From: Bacteroidota bacterium
GTDB lineage: Bacteria; Bacteroidota; Bacteroidia; Sphingobacteriales; Sphingobacteriaceae
Reading direction: 5' to 3'
DNA: 64,000 nt
Assembly (NCBI GenBank): GCA_013288685.1
Contig: JABDBM010000005.1
Span: forward strand, 25,279-89,278
Shown here: positions 35,255 through 43,645 of the stretch, piece by piece
Numbering within the stretch: the first letter of the stretch is position 1
Layout of the letters: each line of letters starts with the position of its first letter
Translations under genes and position numbers: made by a program
The notes under the pieces: model-generated
What the model saw: the letters and a program-made list of their open reading frames with translations, nothing else
Database searches by the model: none
What the model was told of the DNA's origin: nothing

Positions 35255-35668
35255 ATGAAACCATTCATTTCAACAGCATTTTTCGGAGTGTTAACTTATA
35301 TAGTGGCTCTTACGCTTATCGCTTCACCCTGGCTATTCGGCTTGGTTAATGTTTCGAGCGCAGCTTTGTTTCTTCCAATATACTTTGGCTGGTTACAATT
35401 AATTATGGCTATATTCTCTAACAACAGCACCGGCTTTTTGAAACAATTGCCTATTTATACCCATCAGCTATTGTTAACCGTAATGGGCTTTGTATTATTG
35501 GTGTCACCATGGTTATACACCTTTTCGGACAGAGCATTTTGGCCTGAGTTAGTGTTTGGCCTGCTTTTAATGATTATGGGTATTTTCACACAAAAATCAC
35601 CTTTTACTGATGCTTCACACCGGGCAAACCGTTCAACACGCGAAGGCCAGTTAACTTCGGCTGACTAA
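35255..35668 (+). CDS. SPW repeat membrane protein
   Basis: 137 residues with four membrane helices in two matching halves. Each half carries the SPW motif: LIASPWLFGL (about 22-31) and LLVSPWLYTF (about 80-89). The C-terminus is soluble and polar (ASHRANRSTREGQLTSAD). The family is found in the inner membrane of many bacteria; its function is not known. The gene is monocistronic, with a -7 element upstream and a strong terminator 32 bases after the stop. Confidence 0.82.
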   Translation: MKPFISTAFFGVLTYIVALTLIASPWLFGLVNVSSAALFLPIYFGWLQLIMAIFSNNSTGFLKQLPIYTHQLLLTVMGFVLLVSPWLYTFSDRAFWPELVFGLLLMIMGIFTQKSPFTDASHRANRSTREGQLTSAD

Positions 35669-35700
35669 TTAGGCACCTGGTTAAAATATTTAAGTAAAAA

Positions 35701-35733
35701 GGGACAGCACGAAATCGTGTTGTCCCTTTTTTT
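35701..35733 (+). terminator. Rho-independent terminator
   Basis: GGGACAGCACGA pairs with TCGTGTTGTCCC (one G-T pair), closed by a tight loop and followed by seven T. It ends the SPW gene transcript. Confidence 0.92.
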
Positions 35734-35905
35734 GCTTTGACAACGCTACACGTAGCTAACATAAGATTTTATTACAGCTGCTATTAGTGACGAGCACAAA
35801 GACACGGAGGTTTAGGGAAACAAATGTAAATTGGCATTGCATCCTATTCGATTGTTGCAAACCCGGACCTTTGCCGCTCCCATGAAATACGATCCATGAA
35901 CTAAC

Positions 35906-36553
35906 TCAAAACAGCCTATCCTTCATCACCAAAGTTCCTGCCAGCATATCGTGCAAACACTGTTGCTGTTTATTAAAAAAGCTAAACAGGTAACCCACAA
36001 AAAACGTCATCACCGGGAATATTTTGGCAATGTTGCGCCATAACGAGCGGCCAAAACTAATTTGATTGCCCTGCATATCGCAAACTTTTATCCGCAGTAT
36101 TTGCTTTCCATAGGTGGCCCGTTTGGCGGTACATTCCATTATAATGTGGTAAATAAGTTTTACGATGGGGATAATTGCCAGCAAACTAAAAGCAACCGCT
36201 ATGCGTGCTTCTTTCTCGCTAATAAACAATACAGCCATGAAGGCGATAAGGATGCAAACGCCCGAAACAAAAAACCAGTCGAGCGCGGAAGCCATCAACC
36301 GTTGGTCAAAACCGGCAAAGTATTGGGGGATTGCCGGTGGTTTACTAAAACCAAAAAGCTCGCGGAGTTCTGCAACTTCGCGGGCCTCTTTGTAATCGTC
36401 CATAGCTGCGGTCTTTACAAAATCGCCGGGTTTTATGTTGTATGCTTTTAATTCATCAATACTAAATGGCCCTTCGGGTTTACCTTTTATAACGAGGATG
36501 TAGAGTGGAGAATTGTTGGAACGTTGTAACGTTGAAAAGTTGGAATGTTCCAT
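35906..36553 (-). CDS. RDD-family membrane protein with N-terminal GYF_2 domain
   Basis: 215 residues. A GYF_2 domain (about 20-68: YILVIKGKPEGPFSIDELKA; KPGDFVKTAAMDDYKEAREV) precedes an RDD domain with three or four membrane helices (about 85-210: FDQRLMASALDWFFVSGVCI; GKQILRIKVCDMQGNQISFG). The only ATG upstream of the GYF domain is at 36553, so that is the start, but residues 1-14 are encoded by an arm of an intergenic inverted repeat. Role unknown; GYF_2-RDD fusions are common in Bacteroidota. It follows the LiaF-like gene at 36648-37634 on the same strand, so it could be the last gene of the PspC group. Confidence 0.85.
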   Translation of the reverse strand: MEHSNFSTLQRSNNSPLYILVIKGKPEGPFSIDELKAYNIKPGDFVKTAAMDDYKEAREVAELRELFGFSKPPAIPQYFAGFDQRLMASALDWFFVSGVCILIAFMAVLFISEKEARIAVAFSLLAIIPIVKLIYHIIMECTAKRATYGKQILRIKVCDMQGNQISFGRSLWRNIAKIFPVMTFFVGYLFSFFNKQQQCLHDMLAGTLVMKDRLF

Positions 36554-36649
36554 GGTATGTTATAAAGTTGAAATGTTGTAGCGTTATCGAAAGCCAAATT
36601 TAACATTTCATCCTTACAACGTTGCAACATTCCAACCTTCAAACAACTT
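36515..36649. repeat. Inverted repeat, GTTGGAACGTTG family
   Basis: Left arm from 36515 to 36549 (starting GTTGGAACGTTGTAACG) and right arm 36613-36649 (CTTACAACGTTGCAACATTC, then CAACC) are imperfect reverse complements. The left arm lies inside the start of the RDD gene and the right arm abuts the stop codon of the LiaF-like gene. Confidence 0.75.
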
Positions 36650-37634
36650 AATACCTTGTTACATGAAAACCAGACATCCCACCACTGATGTGGATATGTA
36701 TTTTATTTTTGGCACTGTCAAAGCCGGAAGTTTCATAATTGTTATCGTCGGTTTTATTAAAACCTTCAAATTGATTATCGGACAAGGCCGAATCGCTTTC
36801 GATACTACAAGCTGCGTTTTGCGGAATTTTGATGTCAACACCGGCCATACCGGTCGAAATATCAACATCAGTAAGCGATAGTGGCGCGCCTAATTTTACA
36901 TTAAATGATGCTGCACCACCCGCTAATTTTAATTCACGTACTTTAAATTTCGACAGATCAAAATTAAGACTTGCTGCGCCGGTAGCCACATGTATTTCCC
37001 ATTCAGGATTTGGATTTAAGCGAAAATCAACCTTGTTTTTATCCGAATCGAAATTAAAGCCGTGTTTGTTTTTCATCTTAAATTCGAGTACGTAGGTTGA
37101 ATCGTCCATGCTGTTCCAAAGGCCATAGTGGTTGTTGTTATTGCCAGTCACTTTAGCATTAAACAACTGGTTGGTAGTATCCGACAGATTGAAAACCGTG
37201 GCCGCGCCGGTAATTTCAAGTCGGGCTGTTTTGGCGCCGGCTTTGTAAGGCTCGTTAAAAACACCATCACCGGTCATCTTCACACTGGTTCCGTTAGCGC
37301 TGGTATCACTATCATCCATACCATCGTTATCATTATCATTATTGTCATTATAGTTATAATTGTAATGCATTCCTGGCCAAAAGTTATACCGGTTGCCAAA
37401 ATTGCCAAACAATACCAGTCCCAGGCCTAAAACCACAACGGCTATTTTTAAACCAGTGGCCCAGGGCGATTTATTGTGCGCAAATACCAGGTTTATACCG
37501 GCGATAACCAAAAATATTGGCCACAAACGCAATATGTTCCACAAATGTACATGCACATATCCGTAGTTATGAAGCAGGATGGCTGCGCCTATCAGCACCA
37601 GCACCACTCCCGGAATTAATTTATCGTTTTTCAT
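36648..37634 (-). CDS. LiaF-like membrane protein
   Basis: 328 residues. Three N-terminal membrane helices (about 7-25, 37-53, 62-80; LIPGVVLVLIGAAILLHNYG) match the LiaI/LiaF-like transmembrane region. A linker of Asn/Asp-rich sequence (NYNYNDNNDNDNDGMDDSD, about 92-110) joins a C-terminal beta-solenoid-like domain (about 120-325: RLEITGAATVFNLSDTTNQL; GMAGVDIKIPQNAACSIES) typical of the cell-wall-stress response family. It lies 43 bases after a PspC gene. In Firmicutes such proteins tune envelope-stress signalling; the job here is inferred. Confidence 0.82.
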   Translation of the reverse strand: MKNDKLIPGVVLVLIGAAILLHNYGYVHVHLWNILRLWPIFLVIAGINLVFAHNKSPWATGLKIAVVVLGLGLVLFGNFGNRYNFWPGMHYNYNYNDNNDNDNDGMDDSDTSANGTSVKMTGDGVFNEPYKAGAKTARLEITGAATVFNLSDTTNQLFNAKVTGNNNNHYGLWNSMDDSTYVLEFKMKNKHGFNFDSDKNKVDFRLNPNPEWEIHVATGAASLNFDLSKFKVRELKLAGGAASFNVKLGAPLSLTDVDISTGMAGVDIKIPQNAACSIESDSALSDNQFEGFNKTDDNNYETSGFDSAKNKIHIHISGGMSGFHVTRY

Positions 37635-37677
37635 GATTATATATATTGATCCCGGATATACCGGGAGGGTTTAATAA

Positions 37678-38301
37678 TTATACAGTTGTAGCGTTATCAG
37701 TTTCCGGTTCGCTGTTATCAGTTAACGGCGCGTCGTTTTTTGCGTCGTTTTTTACATCGTTATAGTGCCATATCTGGTTCCGCTGTCCCGATGCGATGAG
37801 GGCGCCGCCTACCAGTACCAATACAGCCGGCCATATTCTTTCAAAGTCAAAATCGGGAAGTAAGTCGTAATTGTCTATTAAAATGGCTGCGCCTATAAAA
37901 ATGAGTACCGCGCCTATAATTACACCCGCATGTGAGCGCTGTTTTGGCACCGTGTTGTCAATAGGGTTGCTATACGGATTCCCACCGAATGGATTGCCGC
38001 CAAACTGATTGCCGCCAAAAGGATTACTCCCTTGCTGCCCGGCATTAAAATTACCTGTTGGCTGTTGTGGTGGCACCGTGTAATCAACCGTTGGATTGTT
38101 AAAGTTGGGATAAGGATATCCCTTGCGGGGCAACACTATCCATAAAATAATGTAAGTACCAAAACCTACGCCCATTACAAAAAATGTAAATGCAAATAAC
38201 AGGCGTACAATGGTTACATCGATGTCGAAATATTGGGCCAGGCCCGAACAAACACCGCCAAATACCTTGTTGTGTTCGTCGCGATATAGTTTTTTGTTCA
38301 T
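37678..38301 (-). CDS. PspC-domain envelope stress protein
   Basis: 207 residues. The N-terminal PspC domain is clear (KLYRDEHNKVFGGVCSGLAQ; FDIDVTIVRLLFAFTFFVMG) with one membrane helix. A Gly/Asn/Pro-rich linker follows, with repeated NPFGG/NQFGG units (about 93-112). Two more helices in a LiaI-like region (HAGVIIGAVLIFIGAAILID; WPAVLVLVGGALIASG) end in an acidic tail. It is first in a minus-strand pair with the LiaF-like gene. PspC proteins help sense or relay membrane damage. Confidence 0.9.
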   Translation of the reverse strand: MNKKLYRDEHNKVFGGVCSGLAQYFDIDVTIVRLLFAFTFFVMGVGFGTYIILWIVLPRKGYPYPNFNNPTVDYTVPPQQPTGNFNAGQQGSNPFGGNQFGGNPFGGNPYSNPIDNTVPKQRSHAGVIIGAVLIFIGAAILIDNYDLLPDFDFERIWPAVLVLVGGALIASGQRNQIWHYNDVKNDAKNDAPLTDNSEPETDNATTV

Positions 38302-38327
38302 AATTGTATTGCTTTAATTGTGTAAGT

Positions 38328-39032
38328 TTATATTTGTCCGTAAACGGGTTTAATTATTATTTCATCTGTATTGGCCCCTGCGCTCATTTTCCAGGCGCAT
38401 ATAATAGCCTGCGCAATATCTTCGGGCAAAACCATTTTATCTTTATCAACGTCTATCCCTTTCCACGAGTCGGTTAATGTAGAACCGGGAATAATAGCGG
38501 TTACCTTTACCCCATGCGGCTGCATTTCGGTACGCATAACTTTGTTAAGACCAAGCAGCGCATATTTTGTTACGCTATACGTACCAGCCTCGGGGATAGG
38601 CCTTAACGACGCAACGGAACATATCGTAAAAATGTGCCCCCAGCGGGCGGCCCTCATGGTTTTACCAAAATATCGATATAGCTCGTAAGCCGGCATCAGG
38701 TTGGTATTTACATGTTTGTCAAAAGTGCTGTCGGCATCATCCAATATACTGCTGTATTCATAAATGCCTGCATTATTAACAATGATATGAATAAACCCGA
38801 GTTGCTGTTCGGCAGCAGCAGCAAAATCAATCACTTGCTGTTTAATGCTGCAATCGGTAACCGAAATCATTATATTAATGTTAGGGTTTATAATTGCTAA
38901 CTCGTTTTTAAAGGCAGTCAAATCAGCGCTATTCCGCGAGCAGATGGCTAAGTTCACGCCTTCTTTTGCGAAAGCGATGGCTATGGCCCGGCCCATTCCT
39001 TTGGTTGATGCGGTTATAATAGCGTTTTGCAT
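38328..39032 (-). CDS. Short-chain dehydrogenase/reductase
   Basis: 234 residues from 39032; an in-frame ATG at 39056 would add eight residues of polar sequence that precede the normal SDR start. Cofactor motif TASTKGMG (7-14, TGxxxGxG type), NNAG in the middle, then catalytic Ser in ICSVAS and YSVTK for Tyr/Lys. ICSRN after the second strand suggests NADP(H) preference. It resembles 3-ketoacyl-reductase-like SDRs; substrate unknown. It is 26 bases upstream of the PspC gene on the same strand, so it may be co-transcribed. Confidence 0.88.
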   Translation of the reverse strand: MQNAIITASTKGMGRAIAIAFAKEGVNLAICSRNSADLTAFKNELAIINPNINIMISVTDCSIKQQVIDFAAAAEQQLGFIHIIVNNAGIYEYSSILDDADSTFDKHVNTNLMPAYELYRYFGKTMRAARWGHIFTICSVASLRPIPEAGTYSVTKYALLGLNKVMRTEMQPHGVKVTAIIPGSTLTDSWKGIDVDKDKMVLPEDIAQAIICAWKMSAGANTDEIIIKPVYGQI

Positions 39033-39426
39033 TTGTTTATTAATATTGTTAAACAAATTTAATTTTTATTTTAACAAGGGGGTTGCGGCTTTTGGTAAAG
39101 CGGGTTAAATTTTCGGTAAAGCGGGGGAAAACGGCGGTAAAAGAAGTTGGGCAGGCGAATGTGAACAAGGCCGTTGCACTCCCGGACTGATTATGATGGG
39201 CTTCAAACCGCGCGTGTGCAAAAATTTTCGAGAGGCCCTGCGGAGACATTGGGGTAAACCTATATCAGTACTATATTGCAAAAAGCGCATAAAGTGTAAA
39301 CTCAATACAGGATTAATCATCAAAAAGTGTAAACCTTTTTCAGGACGGGACATAAAAAAATCCCCGATTAAGTGTTAATGTGTTGATAATAAATAGGTTG
39401 CAACAATGTATTAAAAAATAGCAATT

Positions 39427-39531
39427 TGGAATGCTTGATTATCAGCATGTTAGACAATATTGACCATTTTCCAAAAATGGAACACCTGATAATCAGCATG
39501 TTCCGCAATGTGCCAGGTGTTCCAAAAATGT
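39427..39531. repeat. 51-bp tandem repeat, two decayed units
   Basis: Units at 39427-39477 and 39478-39528 share TGGAA, TGAT(T/A)ATCAGCATGTT and TTCCAAAAATG at a fixed 51-base offset. Read in reverse they encode the phrase NMLIIRC/NMLIIKH every 17 residues, which is a spurious frame. Confidence 0.75.
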
Positions 39532-39628
39532 AAAAGCGGAACGCCCGGACCAGCAAAGTGGGTTCCTTCCATCGGAACTATTGGTGAATTAGCCATTTTG
39601 CACACTAATTGAATTTTATGGGTTAAAT

Positions 39629-39690
39629 TAAACCGCACTATCCCTGACGCTCGAAAAAGCATATTTCGACCACTCAAGGTTTCAAACCCA
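39629..39690. repeat. Dispersed intergenic repeat, family A, copy 2
   Basis: It matches 4099-4160 on the same strand, with the core GCTCGAAAAAGCAT at 39649. It lies just past the stop of the isochorismatase-like gene, on the side away from its start of transcription. Confidence 0.7.
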
Positions 39691-39715
39691 TGGTTATAAC
39701 AAAGCCATTACAAAA

Positions 39716-40276
39716 TTATCTCGCCCATTCTTCCAGCGTCACCACATCGGCCTGGCGAGGAAATACTTTAGTGGTAAGCACCCTGTGCACTTCTTCGTCG
39801 CCATCGGCACAGCAATCGGCAATTACGGTAATGCGGTAGTCCTTGTCTGACGCCTCTCGTATGGTTGATAATACTACACCACTGGTAGCTATGCCGGTAA
39901 GCACCACATGCTGAATGCCTTTTGAGCGTAATACCACCTCCAAATCGCTACCGGTAAAGGCGCTTACGCGCCGCTTGGTCACAATTATTTCGCCTTCCAG
40001 CGGCGCTACCGATGGATCAACCTTCAAAAACGCTTCCATGCTAATGCCTTCAAAACGGCTTTTACTGGCGGCAAAGCCTTTATTGTTCATGCTAATTTCG
40101 GGTCCGCCCTGCCTGAAGCCTACTACTACATAAATAACCGGGATATTGGTTTTGCGTGCATAGGCTATGGCAGTGGCAACATTGCCTTTAATTGTTTCGG
40201 AAGAGGGCAATATGCCGAGTATAGTGGTTTGCATATCCATTACCAGCAAGGCTGTATTTTGAGGGGTGTTTTCCAT
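39716..40276 (-). CDS. Isochorismatase-like hydrolase lacking the catalytic cysteine
   Basis: 186 residues covering the whole isochorismatase fold. The N-terminal Asp is in LLVMDMQTTILG; the catalytic Lys is in VTKRRVSAFTGSDLEVVL (the TKxxxSAFxGTxL pattern). At the nucleophile position, where cysteine hydrolases such as PncA have a Cys, this protein reads GIATSGVVLSTIREASD, with Gly. True isochorismatases (PhzD, EntB) also lack the Cys, so a cysteine-type amidase activity is unlikely. No neighbours suggest a pathway. The start at 40276 is the first ATG. Confidence 0.87.
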   Translation of the reverse strand: MENTPQNTALLVMDMQTTILGILPSSETIKGNVATAIAYARKTNIPVIYVVVGFRQGGPEISMNNKGFAASKSRFEGISMEAFLKVDPSVAPLEGEIIVTKRRVSAFTGSDLEVVLRSKGIQHVVLTGIATSGVVLSTIREASDKDYRITVIADCCADGDEEVHRVLTTKVFPRQADVVTLEEWAR

Positions 40277-40728
40277 TTTATAATAGTTTTTAATTTGATG
40301 ACCTTAAAAAGTAGTCAAATTTACCTTATTCCATAAAATGCTATGGTTGATAAAGGCAACATGATAGTTACAAAGCCGTTATTTCACCTTATAAAGTAAG
40401 CCGGACAATGGATAAACCCTTTCGGTAAAGAGCATTAAGGTTTTTCAAATGGAAATTAATATTAAAAAACAAATACAATTCTATGTTGCTTTTTGGGAAG
40501 GACCAGAAACTATTCTACGCTCACTTGCTTCAAAATCCACCTAAAATATCTCCCGGGATTTGCAGAATACAATCAAACCCGAAGACCTTTTAACAAGCAC
40601 CTGAAACACAACCAAAAAACCTCCCATACCCCAACAATATTTAGTCAAAATTTTGTGTTATAGAATTTTACTAAAAATTGTATCTTGCGCCCTCTTTTTA
40701 ATAGTATAATAAAATAATTATAGAAGTA
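40277..40728. other. Divergent intergenic region upstream of the PpiD-like gene
   Basis: 452 bases between the isochorismatase-like gene (minus) and the PpiD-like gene (plus). It is AT-rich near the plus-strand start (ATTTTGTGTTATAG around 40649; TATCTTGCG at 40681 resembles a -7 element but the spacing to a TTTG is 25). No gene supported. Confidence 0.45.
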
Positions 40729-42840
40729 ATGGGTATAATGGGTTTTTTGCGGGAACGGATGGGAAAGATCCTCGCATTTTTTATTGGTTTCGCGTTGCTT
40801 GCCTTTATTGTTGGTGAAGTAGCCCGTTCGGGTGGGTCATTTTTCAGGGACGACCGTGATATGCTGGGCGAAGTAAATGGTGAAAAAGTTTCTTATGTTG
40901 ATTTTCAGAAAAAGGCAGATCAAAATGCCCAACAGTTTAAGCAACAGTCGGGTCAGCAGGGCGCTTTAAGTCCTCAAATTATGGGCTACGTTCAGGAAAC
41001 CACCTGGAACCAGGAAATCAGCCAGTTGATTCTGAAAAAAGAAGTGGATAAGGTTGGCATAGTAGTTGGTCAGGATGAAACCGATCAAATGGTACATGGC
41101 AATAACCCTAACCCACAAATTGTTCAGGCTTTTGGCGATCCTAAAACCGGTCAGTTGGACCGTGCCAAATACGACAACTTTTTGAGGAATCTTAATAATT
41201 CGAAAGCCGATGATCCGCTGCGCAAGCAATGGAGCGACTTTATCATTCAAATGATAGAGAACAAGGTGTCTGAAAAATATTCAGCATTAATAACCAATGG
41301 TCTGTATGTAAACTCGCTGGAGGCTAAAGATGATTACGATGCGAAAAATAAGCTGGTAAACTTTAAATATGTTTCACTGGACTATACATCGGTTCCTGAT
41401 AATAAAATAACCGTTACTGATGCCGATTACCAGGATTATTATGGCGAACACAAAGCCGAATTTAAAAACGCACAGGAATTAAGAACTTTTGATTATGTAA
41501 GCTTTAACGCTGCACCATCAAAAGACGATACTGCAGCCATTAAAAAACAAGCCGATAAATTGGCGGTTGATTTTAAAGCCAGCACTAATGATTCGCTTTT
41601 TGTACAGATAAATGCTGAAACCAAAGCGCCGCTTGCGTACCAACACAAAGGCAAGCTTGATCCGAAAACGGATTCAGTTATGTTCAGTTCGGCAAACGGA
41701 ACGGTTTACGGGCCGTACCTATCAAACGGAAGCTATAAAATCGCCAAATTGGTTGACGCTCACACTGAACCCGATTCGGTAAAAGCGCGTCATATATTGA
41801 TTGATGCCAGCACTATCGGTATTGATAAAGCAAAAGCCAAGGCTGATTCGTTAAAGAAATTACTTCAAACCGGAAAATCATTTGCTGATTTAGCTAATAT
41901 GAATTCTACCGATAAAGGTTCGGCAGCTAAAGGAGGCGATTTGGGTACATTTGGTCGTGGTGTAATGGTTGGCCCTTTTGAAGATGCTGTATTCAGTGGC
42001 AAAAAAGGTGACCTGAAAATTGTAGTTACACAGTTTGGGGTGCACTTAATTGAAATTGAAGATCAGAAAGGATCATCAAAAGTGGCTAAAGTTGCTATAG
42101 TTGATGTGCCGTTAAAAGCCAGCAGCGCTACTCAAACCATTGTATATAGCAAAGCACAAGCATTTTTAGGTAACTTAACGAAAGATAATTTCGACGACCT
42201 GGCTAAAAAAGACGGCCTGGTTAAAAAAACTGCCGCCGATGTAAATGGCGTAGCCAGTACCGTATTAGGTATTGAAAGCGCCCGCGAAATTGTTAGATGG
42301 GCGTATGCCGCCGAAGCTGGCGATTTTTCGGACAAGGTTTATATTTCAGGCGACCAATATGTTATAGCGCATTTGGTACAAATAAAACCTAAAGGTATTT
42401 TATCGCTCGACGTGGTTAAAAAGCAAATTGAACAAGCGGTGAAAAATAAGGTAAAAGCGAAGTTTTTGACTGATAAGTTTAATTTAGCATTAGCCGGTGC
42501 ATCTACTTTAGATCAGGTAGCTCAAAAAGTTAATGGCAAAGTTACCCCAATACAAAACATGGTTTTTGCCAATCCAATTATTCCTGGCTCATCAGCCGAG
42601 TATAAGGTATTGGGAACTGTTTTTGGTTCGAAACCTAACAAAATTTCAAAAGCGGTTGAAGGACAACAAGCTGTTTATGTATTTGATGTAGATAGTTTTG
42701 TAAACCCTGCACCGTTAACCAATGCAGTTAGAGAGAAACAACAGTTAGGCCAGGCGCTTGAGCAACGTGCCGGTTCGCAGTTGTTTGATGCACTGAAAGA
42801 TAAGGCGAATGTAAAAGATTACAGAGCTAAGTTTTTATAA
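40729..42840 (+). CDS. PpiD/SurA-type periplasmic peptidyl-prolyl isomerase chaperone
   Basis: 703 residues. One N-terminal membrane helix (about 11-31, GKILAFFIGFALLAFIVGEV) anchors a periplasmic chain. A SurA_N-type helical region (about 45-200) has GEVNGEKVSYVDFQ, typical of PpiD. The parvulin domain lies at about 345-445 (VKARHILIDASTIGID; KGGDLGTFGRGVMVGPFEDA; FGVHLIEIEDQ), and a second rotamase-like region follows (about 500-600). It would help newly exported proteins fold at the inner membrane. It is followed by a terminator and then the DUF2480 gene. Confidence 0.92.
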   Translation: MGIMGFLRERMGKILAFFIGFALLAFIVGEVARSGGSFFRDDRDMLGEVNGEKVSYVDFQKKADQNAQQFKQQSGQQGALSPQIMGYVQETTWNQEISQLILKKEVDKVGIVVGQDETDQMVHGNNPNPQIVQAFGDPKTGQLDRAKYDNFLRNLNNSKADDPLRKQWSDFIIQMIENKVSEKYSALITNGLYVNSLEAKDDYDAKNKLVNFKYVSLDYTSVPDNKITVTDADYQDYYGEHKAEFKNAQELRTFDYVSFNAAPSKDDTAAIKKQADKLAVDFKASTNDSLFVQINAETKAPLAYQHKGKLDPKTDSVMFSSANGTVYGPYLSNGSYKIAKLVDAHTEPDSVKARHILIDASTIGIDKAKAKADSLKKLLQTGKSFADLANMNSTDKGSAAKGGDLGTFGRGVMVGPFEDAVFSGKKGDLKIVVTQFGVHLIEIEDQKGSSKVAKVAIVDVPLKASSATQTIVYSKAQAFLGNLTKDNFDDLAKKDGLVKKTAADVNGVASTVLGIESAREIVRWAYAAEAGDFSDKVYISGDQYVIAHLVQIKPKGILSLDVVKKQIEQAVKNKVKAKFLTDKFNLALAGASTLDQVAQKVNGKVTPIQNMVFANPIIPGSSAEYKVLGTVFGSKPNKISKAVEGQQAVYVFDVDSFVNPAPLTNAVREKQQLGQALEQRAGSQLFDALKDKANVKDYRAKFL

Positions 42841-42861
42841 GAATATTAAAAGTAATTTTGC

Positions 42862-42898
42862 ATCCGGGTATAGCGTTAAAACTGTACCCGGATTTTTT
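42862..42898 (+). terminator. Rho-independent terminator
   Basis: ATCCGGGTA (42862-42870) pairs with TACCCGGAT (42885-42893), followed by a T-run. It ends the PpiD-like transcript 22 bases after the stop. Confidence 0.85.
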
Positions 42899-42911
42899 AT
42901 TTTTATAACTC

Positions 42912-43436
42912 ATGGAAATACAGGAAAATATAATAAATAAAGTAGCGCAAAGCGGCCTGGTCACTTTGGACCCGGCCAGTTTTTATCCCAGCGGAGATCG
43001 TGTGGTATACGATATAAAAGACAACCTGTTCATGGAGCTTATTTTACGCGAAAAGGATTTCAGGGAGTTTGTTAAGGCGCATGATTGGGCTCAATATTCA
43101 GGTAAAAACGTAGCCATTACCTGCACAGCCGATGCCATTGTACCCGCCTGGGCCTATATGCTGATAGCTAACCGCCTGGCGCCTTATGCCGCTGAAGTAG
43201 TTTTTGGGGATGCAGATGTATTAGAAACTGTACTGTTTGTAAAAAGCATAGCCAAAATGGATACCGAGCAATACCGCGACCAGCGGATTGTAATTAAAGG
43301 TTGCGGGGATACCCCAGTGCCGGTTTCGGCTTATGTGGAACTAACCAAAAAACTTACCCCTGTAGTAAAAAGCCTGATGTTTGGCGAACCATGCTCTACC
43401 GTGCCTATTTATAAAAGTCCGAAGCCTGGGGTCTGA
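42912..43436 (+). CDS. DUF2480 family protein
   Basis: 174 residues, cytoplasmic. It matches DUF2480 throughout: LVTLDPASFYPSGDRVVYDI near the N-terminus, KEFRE-like DFREFVKAHDWAQYSGKNVA, TADAIVPAWAYMLIANRL, and KGCGDTPVPVSAYVELTKKL towards the end. The family is confined to Bacteroidota and its function is not known. It stands alone: a terminator lies upstream, and 209 bases with diverged AGTCTTGAG-type repeats follow before the next gene. Confidence 0.88.
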   Translation: MEIQENIINKVAQSGLVTLDPASFYPSGDRVVYDIKDNLFMELILREKDFREFVKAHDWAQYSGKNVAITCTADAIVPAWAYMLIANRLAPYAAEVVFGDADVLETVLFVKSIAKMDTEQYRDQRIVIKGCGDTPVPVSAYVELTKKLTPVVKSLMFGEPCSTVPIYKSPKPGV

Positions 43437-43645
43437 AGTTCTGAGTCGAAAGTTTTGAGTGAAAAAATTGTCAGTCTTAAAAAAGTAACGGAATTAGTAA
43501 AGTCTGTGATTCAAAATCAAAGAAATCTGCGATCAATAATCACCGTAGTCCCCGAAACAAAATTGACATCCGGCTAAAATATACGTCTATATATTGACGT
43601 TAAATTCCGTCTTGAGACTTCCCGCTCAAGACTAACCAGCACATT

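Larger units (their letters stand above)
39033..39715. other. Repeat-rich 683-base intergenic region
   Basis: No gene supported. It holds the 51-bp tandem repeat at 39427, the family A repeat at 39629, and a phrase at 39324-39352 (AAAGTGTAAACCTTTTTCAG, then GACGGGAC) that looks like a mobile-element end, though no transposase is nearby. The promoter of the SDR-PspC-LiaF group should lie near 39033-39100. Confidence 0.5.

Noticed and set aside
39324..39352. Possible insertion-sequence end (GTAAACCTTTTTCAGGACGG)
   Set aside because: It looks like an element terminus, but I see no transposase, no matching opposite end and no target duplication.
40449..40544. A 31-codon plus-strand frame before the PpiD-like gene
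   Set aside because: Short, with no coupling, no promoter and no recognisable sequence.
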